A DNA stretch of 18,779 bases from Parachlorella kessleri (taxonomy: Eukaryota > Chlorophyta > Trebouxiophyceae > Chlorellales > Chlorellaceae). The translations under genes were made by a program, and so were the position numbers. This document shows, piece by piece, positions 1-9,773 of the stretch (position 1 is the stretch's first letter; each line of letters begins with the position of its first letter). Location: contig BBXU01001644.1 in assembly GCA_001598975.1 (NCBI GenBank), forward strand, positions 1 through 18,779. The letters run 5' to 3'. The notes beneath the pieces are model-generated. The model was given only the letters and a program-made list of their open reading frames with translations. It did no database searches and was not told the DNA's origin.

Positions 1-190
1 GGCGCAGCGCAGTAACACGTAAGCCAGCGTGGACACACCTGAAACTGAGGGGCAGCACGTCAGCGTTGTCTTGCAGCTGCCTGGCCATGCCATCTAGGCC
101 GCCTAGGGACTGCAACACTCTATCCACGTTCTTAACATAGCCAGGGTAGTCCACTGCAAATAGCCGAGCCTCCGGTACCTGCAGCTGCAT
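1..190 (-). CDS. GTF3C5: TFIIIC subunit 5 (Tau95-like), first coding exon only; partial at left edge
   Basis: TFIIIC binds internal promoters of tRNA genes and recruits TFIIIB for RNA polymerase III in the nucleus. The coding exon is complement(39..190), 50 codons plus two bases; bases 38 to 1 are the start of intron 1 (donor GTGTGT). The peptide opens MQLQVPEARL and contains FAVDYPGYVKNVDRVLQSLG followed by GLDGMARQLQ and, at the splice, LPLSFR. This matches the conserved N-terminal pattern of the family: a V-D/E-YPG-V motif, then a LGG segment, then a basic residue after F at the end of the first block. An in-frame TAG lies directly before the ATG at 190-188, so this is the first possible start. 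The rest of the protein lies outside the window. The family call rests on this single exon and on remembered family patterns. Confidence 0.8.
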   Translation of the reverse strand, partial: MQLQVPEARLFAVDYPGYVKNVDRVLQSLGGLDGMARQLQDNADVLPLSFRCVHAGLRVTALR

Positions 191-684
191 CTAGCCCTGG
201 CACCCCTCCCACGAGTCCCGTGTCACCACCGAGCGGTATGTGATCAGCGCTACCAGGCAATTTTCGAGCTGAAAATAGCAGCGGGTGGCCACTAGCAGGG
301 AGCTAGCCCCAGGGCCATCACATGTAAAACGTCTATACCCGGCTCGCTGTCTGTATGCGCTTAAAATTGCATTGGGTTAGTTTCCAACGTAAAGTTCTGG
401 CAGCTAGGGAAGGACTCGGTTCAACTCGAGAACGCGGGAGGGACTTGAAGCGCAGAAGCGCGAAGGCATGCCTGGGCAGCGAAACCCGAGTAACCCATCA
501 ACCTCAGAAATTCACAAGGCGTTTTGTGTCGCACAGAAAGCTCTCGTGGGGCACGCACGTCGGTGCTTGCCTTGCTTGGTCTGATCGACGGCAGAAAGCA
601 GGGTCCTTTATAGCCCGTTGTTCAACTTGAGGCCTTGAACATAGGAGGCCTTGGCTCGAAGTCTCGTGGGCTTGAGCAGCAGCC
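191..684. promoter_or_regulatory. Divergent upstream region between the TFIIIC subunit 5 and 67-residue protein genes
   Basis: This 494-base stretch separates two genes that point away from each other, so it should hold both promoters and both 5' untranslated regions. Open frames here (for example 355-630 on the plus strand) lack family-like sequence and look like chance. I see no clear TATA box or other named element. The role is inferred from position alone. Confidence 0.5.
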
Positions 685-1171
685 ATGTCAGTGCTCCTCA
701 GGGCTCGTTTCTCTGCCTTCATGACCGGGCTGGCGGTGGCGGGCGTCTTTGCCGTGTATCAGCTACGAAAGGACGTGACCGAGAGCCACAACCAACTACT
801 GGGCCAGGTAGGATGGAAGCTCGTCAACAGCAACGGCCCTTGTGTTGCAAGGCGGGTAGGACGGGCCACTGTGTGTCCTGCCCTATTGCTTAGCCGTGGG
901 GGTTCACAGGGCCTGGAGCAAAGAGAACTGATAGTTTATATGGATTGGAATGGGCTTGGGTGCGCAGCTTCTTTGCCATGACGGTGTGCCTTGTTTCTCT
1001 GCAGCTATGGTGGCTAAAGGGTCCATTGATATCTGCACTGCCAGGGAGTTGTCCTGCTATCCCGATCAACAGTGTTGTTGGCTTGTGCAGGCACAGAAAG
1101 CCAATTTAGCACTGGAGCAGCGGGTGGCGGAGCTCGAAGCGGCAGTGCAGCAGTTGAGACACAAATCGTAG
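685..1171 (+). CDS. 67-residue one-helix membrane protein with C-terminal coiled coil, function unknown
   Basis: Two exons, join(685..807,1091..1171); the intron is phase 0 with donor GTAGGA and acceptor TTGTGCAG. The product is 67 residues. Residues 1-8 are basic (MSVLLRAR), residues about 9-25 form one hydrophobic helix (FSAFMTGLAVAGVFAVY), and residues 26-66 are polar and helical, ending in a leucine/valine heptad stretch (ALEQRVAELEAAVQQL) that looks like a short coiled coil. No acidic residue precedes the helix, which fits a mitochondrial or other organelle inner-membrane protein, but the location is inference. An alternative acceptor at 1001-1004 would add 86 bases and break the frame. 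I cannot name a family. The clean phase, helix and coiled coil argue for a real gene despite its small size. Confidence 0.7.
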
Positions 1172-1707
1172 GTGGGGCGCGGGTCTTGCGGTTCGTCTTT
1201 TCCCGGTTCACCGTTGGTTGGTTGCTTAGCAGAGGGAGCCTACTCAGCCGGTCAATGCCTGTCTGGCTGGGTTGCACTGGCTAGCTGGTGATGCAGTTGG
1301 CGGTTTTGTTGTTGGCTCCTCGGCACCTAGTTTGGTACTGGTTGCAGGATCCCTTGGAACCCTGTTTCTCTCTTACACAACTCTCCAACTCATGCTTAAT
1401 CGTGGTGAACCCTGTTTGCTTTTGCCTGTGATATTGTGCGCCTTACACCTCGACCAGCATGCAGCAGCACTTATGTCTTACAATGTAAGCGTGGGACAGT
1501 GCACTAAGTCACCATATCTCGCACGCCCGCGAACCTACCTAGAGGGTATGTACTAGCGCAGGCTCCAGGCTTTCCCATTGCAGTGGTAAACCATCAGCAG
1601 CAACCTAGGTGAAAACTAGCTGTCACCATTTGCACTTGGTTTCAAGTCTGTAGTACACACCAGTTGTCGTCACGAATGAGCTAAGCAGGGTCTGTCTCAA
1701 GAGGTAC
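1172..1707. other. Gene-free stretch, probably 3' untranslated regions
   Basis: After the stop of the 67-residue protein gene I see no supported coding sequence. The plus-strand open frame at 1272-1556 has no recognisable domain and lies where the 3' untranslated region should be. A near-palindrome at 1477-1489 carries TGTAA on both strands; TGTAA is a known polyadenylation signal in green algae. Confidence 0.5.
1477..1489. terminator. Possible two-way TGTAA polyadenylation signal
   Basis: CTTACAATGTAAG is palindromic except for its central base and presents TGTAA on the plus strand (1484-1488) and on the minus strand (1482-1478). It lies between the plus-strand 67-residue gene and the minus-strand genes that face it. 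TGTAA is established in Chlamydomonas-type algae. I did not find it just after the other stop codons here, so its use in this organism is uncertain. Confidence 0.3.
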
Positions 1708-1920
1708 TTACGCAAAAGCTACTGCACCTAGCACTGCTGCTGCTCCTGCTGCCCCTGGTAGCTGTGGCTGGTGTTGTGGGGGGTAGGGGATGGGGATTTG
1801 CTGCGGCTGCACTGGCGCTAGGTACGGGTTCGTCTGGGGCTTCTTCCATGGCCGCGTCTGCACCAGGCGCATGTATCGCACAGTGGCAACCAGAGTTGAG
1901 GTAACGAACGAGGAAAAACC
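1708..1920 (-). other. Possible orphan exon, reading direction uncertain
   Basis: On the minus strand an open stretch follows an acceptor-like CTCCAG and reads GFSSFVTSTLVATVRYMRLV, then a tract rich in proline and glutamine, then AAGAAAVLGAVAFA and a stop at 1710-1708. A very good donor (GTAAGT) begins at 1711, so the stretch could instead be an internal exon of complement(1712..1920). No upstream exon fits in the 108 bases before the bTHX gene on the same strand, and the first in-frame ATG is at 1872-1870. A second minus frame starts at an ATG at 1850-1848 in a strong context (GCCATGG). The plus strand is also open here with a leucine-rich stretch. I do not recognise any of these as a family. 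Confidence 0.2.
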
Positions 1921-2028
1921 CTGGAGCTCATGAGAGAAACCCAGTCCCCCTATTCCTCATTGGTAACCAAGTTTGACTCTTTTTGCACAGGCAGGCATTT
2001 GAGCCAGGTCTTGGTGACCACCCCATGC

Positions 2029-2442
2029 CTAGGGGCGGCGCTGCACTACTGGAATCCGTTTGGCTAGGAGGCACGCTCGTAAGTCAAGCTGAACACACCT
2101 TGCCGAACGAGTCTCTGAATATCTGCAGCAGGATAGCAGAACCCGTGGTGTAAGGACACGGCCCTCCGGTGCAGCGGTCTGGGGCCAAGTCTTGTTGACT
2201 CCACGGCACCCTCTACAGCAATTCGTGCCAAGGTAGACAGGCTGGTTGGACTGCGGTCGCACCTTGCCTCTTCTGCTACGGGGATCTCTCCTGCCCATCA
2301 GTAGGATAGTATCTAATAGGCTGGCGCCGCTGTTGGCACTGCAGGCATGACTACAGGTTGCCGTGCTGCTGCCGTGAGCTGCGCTGGTCGCCTGCCACCC
2401 TAGGCTGTTGAAAGCCCTCGTCAGTGCCCTAAACGACGCCAT
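2029..2442 (-). CDS. bTHX: Organellar small-subunit ribosomal protein bTHX
   Basis: bTHX (Thx, PSRP4-type in plastids) is a tiny basic protein of the small-subunit head in some bacteria and in organelles. The model is complement(join(2029..2040,2099..2122,2263..2442)) with both introns phase 0, giving 71 residues. Exon 1 encodes a basic, acid-poor leader (MASFRALTRAFNSLGWQATS...) that looks like an organelle-targeting peptide, then the core MGRRDPRSRRGK at 49-60. The 24-base exon 2 adds IFRDSFGK and the 12-base exon 3 adds RRP and the stop. Together they match the family pattern G-R-x-D-(4 or 5 residues)-G-K-hydrophobic/basic-F-(4 residues)-G-(2 residues)-RP. ATG at 2442-2440 is the first in frame. 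The C-terminal extension seen in many plant forms is missing. Mitochondrial versus plastid location cannot be decided. The last exon is so short that transcript proof is needed. Confidence 0.72.
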   Translation of the reverse strand: MASFRALTRAFNSLGWQATSAAHGSSTATCSHACSANSGASLLDTILLMGRRDPRSRRGKVRPQSNQPVYLGTNCCRGCRGVNKTWPQTAAPEGRVLTPRVLLSCCRYSETRSARCVQLDLRACLLAKRIPVVQRRP

Positions 2443-3749
2443 CAAAGCAGTGCCGCAAGCAAGGGGCCAAGACTTCTCGTTCTGCGCAGGGCGTAGTGAC
2501 TCCTAGCACAGGATCAAAGGAAAGAGCGCAGATAGCTTTGGGATAGAAATGGTGAAATTTATTTTGAAAGTTCCCATCTTCGGTGCTCCTGGCGAGGAGC
2601 TCGTGTGAGCGCAAGACCCATCACGCTGAGCACAGGGGTTTGTCCCATTTTGGGACAGTTGCCATGGTGGAAGCATCGTCGTTACAGCTTTGTGGCTCTG
2701 GTGGACTATGCAAGGGTTGCCACAGTGGAGGCCTTACCTCTGAGGTGAATGACAGTTATCACACATTCCATCACATGTGGGTTGGCTTGCAAACAAGGTG
2801 CGTTTTAGTGAACGATTGAGGGTTCCGCGGCCGTTAGGTCTCCTGTCCCATGCTCTACTGGAGCAAATGCTCAAATGGGTCACGAAAAGATGCCCCCTAG
2901 AGACGCAGGTCAGAGCTGGTGTGCCAGGACAGGCTGCGCTCCAAGCACAGCCGAGTGTGAACCTCTCCTGACCCAGTTGTAACAATCGCAGTAAACCCAT
3001 AGCTGAGGTTGACCAAAGTAGCCCCAACCCATGTGCGGCACCTGTGGCTTGCTGTGAGCAGTTGTTATCGGGTGCATGAGCGCTACCTTGGCTTGGTCTA
3101 ATTCCGGCTGTGCTCTAGGGAGGCTCACTTATGGGCTCCACAAAAAGTGCAATATGGCGTTCCAACAAGGCTATTAAGCAGGCAGCAAGCACTGCGGCTG
3201 ATAGGCAGTGTGGCCTTGCCAGTGAGAGCTGCTTTTCAGGCATCAACCTGCGGATCCATGAATGGGGCTGCCTACCAAAATCAGTTTTCCGGCCGGCCAA
3301 ATGTCAGTAGCAGTGCGAGCTAGGCTTCTAGAACAATAGACCCCTGCAGCCCTATACCGGGGATGTGGATTGCAAGAGCGGCGCTACCACGCAGTGGGAG
3401 GTTTTAGGCATGCATGCATGCAGCCTCCCTGGCACGGCTAGCAAGAAGTAAGCTTGGCTTGCACGCCAAGAGGTGGATGACTTGCGCTTGCACGCTGACC
3501 CCAAAGTGAAATGATATATGATACATACGCTGCTAATGGCACAAAAATGTGAGTACCCTATGACCATAACGGCAGCCAGGCCCAGCGCATGCAAACACAT
3601 GGGGTATTGCGGGAAGAGGTGCATTGCGTCCAATCCACAGTCACCGAGGGCCACAGCCTTCCATTACTCAGTCATGTTTTGTCACGCCTGTCGCTTGTCC
3701 CAGCCTTTCGTAGCAGCACTGCGGCGTCTAGTGCCCCACCCCCTACCAG
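2443..3749. other. 1.3-kb stretch without a supported gene
   Basis: This interval lies between the CAP-H stop and the bTHX start, both on the minus strand. It should hold the CAP-H 3' untranslated region and the bTHX promoter. I read both strands and found no exon with a family motif or a run of well-placed splice sites; the open frames (such as 3352-3654 minus and 2583-2819 plus) look random. A short alternating GCAT run occurs near 3409-3421. Confidence 0.5.
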
Positions 3750-6700
3750 TCATGCTGCCGGCACATGGCTAATCTCTAGCTGGTCGAGCTCCGCGACTCC
3801 CCTGATGACCAGCCCATGCTCGTTGGCAAGGTGCAGCATGCAGATGAAGCAGAGGTGGACCGACAAGTCCTCCAGCCGCCCAGCCGGGTTGTGCTCTGGG
3901 ACCGTAGCAAGCACGTCCTGTAGCAGGGCCATAAGGTCATTATGCACCACATGCTCGCCATCCATATGGGTGTTGCTTTGGTGCCGTGGCCAGCATCCCT
4001 GCAAAAGACAAAAGGACGGCGCTACCCTGGGTTTGTGGTAGAGCAAAGCACGTCAAACAGAGGCACGGCTCAGCGCTCCATCCGCAGTTGCAATGTGAGC
4101 AGCCGCAGCCAAACACAGCTAGTTGGTTACCCTACCGCTGTGTCTGACGCAACGCATGGTCCAGTCCTTTCATCAGTCACAGGGTTACTAGGGGGACCTA
4201 TACAACAGCACCGCACCACGGCTATGATACCGAGACAGCGGGAACTCATCTGCCCACCTGGAAAGAGAGCACTTCTTCCGCTTGGGAGCCTGGTGGTAGT
4301 ACGGTGTGTAGGCCATCCCACAGGGTCTCCTTGAGGGCCCGCACATCCACCTGCCCACAATGCTTACAAGCCTTGGCAGACCGGACGAGGGTGCACGTAT
4401 GTCCTCAGGAATAGCATATGTCCTAAATGTCATGCAATGTTGACCAACAACCATGTGCTATGGACGTGAGGGGCAGACTGATGACACCAGCGCCCCTGCT
4501 TCCCGAGCCCTCTCACAGAAACACACTGCGGGTAGAGTGTTCAACGGAGCGCAAGCAGCACTGTGGATGTGCCACTGGCCACTGGAGGCATCGTGCTCAG
4601 CCACACGGTACGAACAACCACCAAAGCGGCACCTTGCTTTAGACACTGTGGGCTGCATGCTTTGCACCTTGCGGCCCCAGTTCCTCAGCCGCACCTGCTT
4701 GGCAGCCCTGCTGTAGTTCACCTCCACCTTCTCGACTCTCCGGGGGACTCTGAGCAGCTCCGTGGCTGCGCCGCTCAGCAGGCTGCCCTCCCCGCCGTCT
4801 ATGAAGCCCCCAGCTGCATCCAAGCCGCCCCACCCGCCATCCATCCCGCTGTCCCCAGGACCGTCATCGTCGCTGTAGCCGCCGCCACCTGTGATATGGG
4901 CCCTCGGGTAGCTAGGTCTACTGATCTTTTCATGGCTTTTTGTGGTGTCTACTGTTTGCAAGCCCCTAGTGTAATTAGGACAGCATAGCTTGAGCTTCCA
5001 CTGGGCTTTACTGTAGCAGGGCAGGGGTTGCAACATATGGGATCCCCACTGCTTTGCAGCATCCAGGCTGCCGCTGGCTAGGCAATTTTTGCATGTGGTG
5101 AGAGGATGGGAGGCATCAAGAGAATGGGGGACGCACGACATTGCATGGCCACCAGCATGCTACAGCAACACCATTTCCAGCGTCAGCCAGCAGGACACGA
5201 TAGCATTGCAGCCGAAGCTGCAGCACCCACCAAAGTCCGGGTCGCCACCAAAGCCCATGTCATCGCTGTCATCAGTCCTAAGCCCCACGCCACTTTCCAA
5301 GCCGCCCCGCCGCGAGGAGAGCACGGTGTTGCGAGGGCGCAGGGCGTACCGCAGGAGCCGCTCGGCCTGCAGGCAAGAGCAGCTGTGCGTCAATGCGTCA
5401 GTAGTGATAATTCTTGACCTTCCCCACCAGTGCCCACAAAGACCCCTTACTAATGAACTCAAGCCAGAGGGCACGACGCCTCACGTTGCATGAAGCCTGC
5501 AACTCCCAGCACAACCCATAGGTTAGGCAGTAGGCACGTGTCCCACTTGCAGACACATGCTGCTGGAGCTGCGATGCATGTCAATGTCAGTGGGTGCTGC
5601 AGGGTGCCATGTGGGCACACGCTGGTGCGGTGATACCCGCAAACTAGCCCCATGCCACGCCAAACTCATGACACCCGCATACCAGGCGCAAACCAGCCCC
5701 ATGCCGCCAAACTCCCCACCTTGTAGTGGTGGTCCTCCGGCAGCAGCGTTTTGGCTGGCGCTCTCCGCTTCCTGGCGGCCTTGCGCGGCAGCTTGGTGAA
5801 CTCGGGCTGCTCCGGCTGCTGCAGCAAGGCCACAAAGTCCAGGGGGTCGTTCTTCTTCCTGCAGCAACGATGCCGTGATAGAGCAGGGCTGAGGTGGGTG
5901 GAGCCTTGTCGCATGCTGAGCTGTTGCACCCCATACCATCGCTGGTGGGGTCAGCCGACACCTTGCTTCCAACATAAGGCCCTGCAAGGATCTGTCTCAG
6001 GAATCGTGCCACTGCTAGGTTGGATGTACGTAGCAGAACTCGTCGCCTACAACCAGAAGCCAGGCCAGTTCAATAACAGCCTCCCTCCACCCCCCGGTCT
6101 CTCCTGACCCTCCACCGAGCACGCAAACTGCTTCTGCTAATCGTCTGACGTGATCACCCTCCTGCACCGGACGACGCCTAGCTCATGCAGAGTCACACAC
6201 CCCCTCCCGGCGGTTTCCACAGCCTCTAGCCTAACATTGCAAGTTCCTCTTCTTAACCTTGCCTCTTGCCACCATGCCTCCCCCCTCTATCCCCGTTCAG
6301 GACAGCCAGCACCATCGAAAGCCTTCCTCCCTTGCCCCTCCCCGGCTGTCTTCCTTTTTTGCCCCTTCGCAGACCCCTGCACACCCCACCTTGTCGCTCG
6401 CTTCTTCTTGGCCACGCCGCCGCCCTCAACCTCCTCCCCATGCCCCGCCCCGCTGCCTTGCGGCGCGGCTGCTCTGTACCGCCAGTGCGACCCGCCCGCC
6501 CATGACTTGCCCACCATGCTGCTGCTGTGAGCCCCGCCATCCCCGGCAGAGATGAGCCACTGGAGGGCGTCATTCCCAAGGGAGGCTCGAGGGCCCTGAA
6601 TGGGCGAAGGTAGGTTAGGGTTTATTTGGCACTGGCATACACCCACGGTGCACAATCGAGCACTATGGCAGCACCCTCAGACAGGTACCACGCCGTAGCA

Positions 6701-9700
6701 AGCCCTAGTTACGGGGCAAGACCTGAGGCAGATGGTGTCCAGCCTAGGTGAAAAGACGACATATACCTTCAGATGCTGCAGCATTGCCCCCTTACACATG
6801 TTAGTCAACCAGACAATCCAGTACCCACCAAGCGGCACGTGCACAGACATGAAGCAGCCCACCTTTTTGGCTGTTGAGAAAGGTGCCGGGGGCTGGCATT
6901 GCTGCTGCATAACAGACTGCTGTTCATCACTCTCTGAGTAGTCATCAAAGCCGCCATCCAAATCAAAGCCCCCGCCATCGTCAGCGTCGTCATATTCTGC
7001 AACAAGGGCACGGCAGAGTGGCCTGGGGCAAGCGTCAAGCGGGCACTAAAGCCGCCAGGTGTGGCTCCCTCTGCTCGGTTCCCAAACTGCACATGTCAAC
7101 AGGACAACCTGCTGCATGAAGACAACGCAAGGAACAGTGAGTCCCTGGCACCACGCCAAATCGATGCTACAAGAAAGGGTGCAGCGGCTACCCTAGCTAC
7201 TACTGGACACGTTTCCTTGTGGTGTATGCCGGTGCATGCGCCTGGACTTGAAAACGCAAAAGTCGTCAGGGCAGGTACTACCCTCGCTCACCTCCATCAT
7301 ACTCCCCAGCATCTGCTAGTACGGGGCCCCCAGCGCCTCCGTAGGCATGAGCGACCCGGCCCTCCTCGGCTTCTCCCACAAACATGCTCTCCGCCGCTCC
7401 TAGAGCCTCGGACGGCTCGGGGCCAGCACCCATGCTGGCGCCGGCGCCGGCAGCAGTGTCAGCTGTCGCCCCTGCCGCCAGCGAGGGCTCGGCCTGCCCA
7501 CCACTGAAGGTGCTCGTCTGCATGAGGCTGGCGGAGGGCGCCGGCCGGACGTCGCCAGCGGCCGCTGCGGCCAGGGCAAGCAGGCGGCACGGGTCAGCTG
7601 TGCTAGAATACTGCACGAGTAGCTCGGCCTGATTAATCTGGACCCAAAAGTGATCGGTGGACTGGAAGCGAGAAGGCCCCTATACTGCAGCACTTTCCAA
7701 CCACTCTGGTAGGAGCAATGCACGCAGCTTTACAACAAGGTATTTCACCCTGTGGCATGGGCGTACCTTGAAAAAAGCTCATACATGTGCCCCAGGATAG
7801 TTTTGCCAGCCACAGCACACCTGACACGTCACGAACAAACTTCTCTGCTGCCTCAGCCGCCCCTTCTGCTGGCGCGCAGCCCAGCAGGCTCAAGATGTCA
7901 TTCAGTGTTGGGGAGATGCGGCGTTGGGACCCCTCCTCATCGGCCAGCTGGCCCAGCCCATCTAAGACTCCCCGTAGGCACGAAAGGTCAACCTGCAATC
8001 CAAACAGCATGTCGCTTTACTCAAAGCCAGCGGGATATCACCCCAGGAAGGCAGAGAGGAAGGAGCTCTGGCTGCCCCATCCCTTAGGAGCGGACCTAGT
8101 CCAGCATCCTCCTACCGAAGAACAGGCCAGCCCACCCGCGGCCTGAAGCGCCATGCAATGCAAGTGGTGATCATATCAGAAGCTGCCCAATCAGAAGCTT
8201 ATCCCAGGCAGTCTTGAAAAGCGACCTTACCTCGTCAGGGCCTTGCTGGCCGCTGGCACAGTCCACGGCCTGCTCAGGCACATCCATAGAGTCAAACACA
8301 ATCTCACAGCCGCGGTAGACGCTGAGGTTGTTCAGCAGCAGCCCTGCAAGGCCACTATGTTTGGTCTGGGCACCATGTGGGATGCTGGATGCGCGCAGGG
8401 CGGAATAACCCCGGCAGCCACGCAGGCTCGCATGCAATGCATCCCAGGTCAAACATGCCTCATGTAGCTGTCAGCCCACATGCTATGGAGGTGCATGCAA
8501 ATGCAATACACTGCTGCCAGACCAGCGGTGTCCTCCCGAGTGCTACTCCGTCCCCGGTACGTTGGTAGCCGTTAAGGCAAGGCATTCCTCTGGGCTAGCG
8601 TGCAGCCAGGTGACTGTCAGCTCTCAAGGACCCACCCTTTGCACCGCCCTCGTCAAATTGTGCCGAGGTCTTATGGAACAGCGGGTCCACATCAAATGCC
8701 AGGTCGAACTTCTTGACGTTCAGAGCTGCCAGGCTGGACTCCAGAGTGGCATCTGGGTTCAGCTCCACCGCGCGCTTGCGCCGCTTCGGCCCAGCGGCAC
8801 CCTCGCCCTCATCCCCGCCTTCACCCTCTGCGGCCAGTCAAAACCATCTACGGCGCTGGAGTTCATGGGCTTCGTGCCTGGCAGAGGCATCTGAACCTCA
8901 CAAAACCACAATATATGGCGAGGACAGCACGCGAACAAAACATTCGGGTGAGCGCCCTACCACATGCAACACCTGTAGCAAGCTAAGGTTGCGTGGAAGC
9001 AAGTCACCTCATCACCGTGTCAGCGCCCCCGCTTCCCCAAAACTAAGTGAGCGATAGTTGCTTCAACCCAGCCGCGAAGGAGCTCACCCACTGCTCCTTC
9101 ATCCTGGGGGCCCGACGCTCGTCCGAAGGTGCCCAACATCTTATATGTTTCAGTGTGCACGCTGTCCACGCGGTGGGAGTAAATCTTCACGCCCGCATCC
9201 AAAGTCACACTGGCACGCTGGAAGTTTGTCTGGTCACCATCGTCCGCCTGTGCGCGTGCCAATGCAACTCGCGGTGATAGTGTGGTAGGGGAACACGCGG
9301 AAAGCCAACCTGGCCACAAACCACTTGTCCATTTGCTCCTTCGGTAGCCAGGCTCTGCTGCTGCTCTCAGCTCCAGCCTACCTTGATCAGCTCGGGAAGG
9401 TTTTCGAGCAGTGGTAGGCTCCAGGTATTCTGCGCTGTTATCTTGTTTTCTGACGCCAGCTTCAAGCACTGCCCCAGCATCTGATGCAGCTCCGCCTTGT
9501 TGAGCGAGCGCTTGGATGCGGCATCTGACAGGTTGACTGGGGCATTCTCCTGGGCCAGCTGCATTGTGGCTTGGCTCAGGCTAAGCTTACAGTCCCTGCA
9601 GCCTGGTTAGTGCCGGATTGTCATTGCCAGGGGTGTCCGCCTGAAGCGTCGCTGAATACAGCAAGTGACGACCTAGCCGTCGATCGGAGAAACGCAGTGC

Positions 9701-9773
9701 AAGGGGGCCTTCCTCACCTGTCCAAGCAATCATTTGGAAAATAGCGCGCTTTTGAGCGCGGGAAAGTTCCCAT
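3750..9773 (-). CDS. CAP-H: Condensin complex subunit 2, kleisin CAP-H (Barren)
   Basis: CAP-H is the kleisin that bridges the SMC2/SMC4 heads and carries the HEAT subunits of condensin I for mitotic chromosome compaction. The model is complement(join(3750..3998,4258..4350,4695..4888,5231..5366,5720..5858,6390..6595,6863..6996,7292..7661,7828..7992,8231..8343,8636..8827,9088..9247,9382..9595,9718..9773)). It gives 806 residues with every phase matching. Family landmarks in order: LKLASENKITAQNTWSLPLL near 60-80 and TLDAGVKIYSHRVDSVH near 105-121 (N-terminal SMC2-neck part); FDVDPLFHKTSAQFDEGG near 189-205; acidic DDADDGGG near 426-433; SWAGGSHWRYR at 499-509; KKNDPLDFVALL at 538-549; LLPEDHHYK at 575-583; VEKVEVNYSRAAKQ then VDVRALKETLW at about 680-704; and the C-terminal winged-helix part DLSVHLCFICMLHLANEHGL. 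Usual lengths are about 650-750, so glycine/alanine-rich linkers make it slightly long. Start uncertain: an in-frame ATG at 9839-9837 adds 22 residues, and an internal ATG at 9564-9562 would make exon 1 untranslated. The most doubtful junctions are the donor at 7828 and the acceptor at 3998. Confidence 0.9.
5632..5714 (-). repeat. Imperfect tandem duplication beside the CAP-H exon 10 donor
   Basis: Two related segments, about 5632-5667 and 5678-5714, share the core AGCCCCATGCC followed within three bases by GCCAAACTC. The right copy begins six bases into the intron that follows the exon at 5720-5858. It is intronic, so the protein is not affected. It looks like a local slippage or unequal-exchange duplication. 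Confidence 0.6.
9758..9765 (-). promoter_or_regulatory. E2F-like site TTTCCCGC at the CAP-H start
   Basis: Reading the minus strand, TTTCCCGC matches the E2F consensus TTTSSCGC. It is followed by a second GC-rich block (GCGCGC at 9749-9744), so the stretch 9744-9765 is nearly a GC-box palindrome. It lies eight bases inside the preferred ATG. E2F control of cell-cycle genes is established in plants and animals; its use here is inference from motif and gene identity. Confidence 0.35.

Noticed and set aside
1005..1090. Alternative exon of the 67-residue gene after the acceptor at 1001-1004
   Set aside because: The 86-base insertion is not a multiple of three and destroys the coiled-coil frame.
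4458..5141. 227-residue minus-strand open frame taken as one gene
   Set aside because: Only 4695-4888 is coding (CAP-H exon 12); the rest is intron read-through and lacks family sequence.
6253..6579. Several basic minus-strand and proline-rich plus-strand frames
   Set aside because: They are shadows of CAP-H exon 9 and its C/T-rich flanking introns; the frame with SWAGGSHWRYR is the real one.
7745..7827. Extension of the CAP-H exon at 7828 to the donor near 7770
   Set aside because: That end is phase 1 and leads to a stop or wrong frame at the next usable acceptor; the GTGTCA donor at 7827 keeps phase 0 with the exon at 7661.
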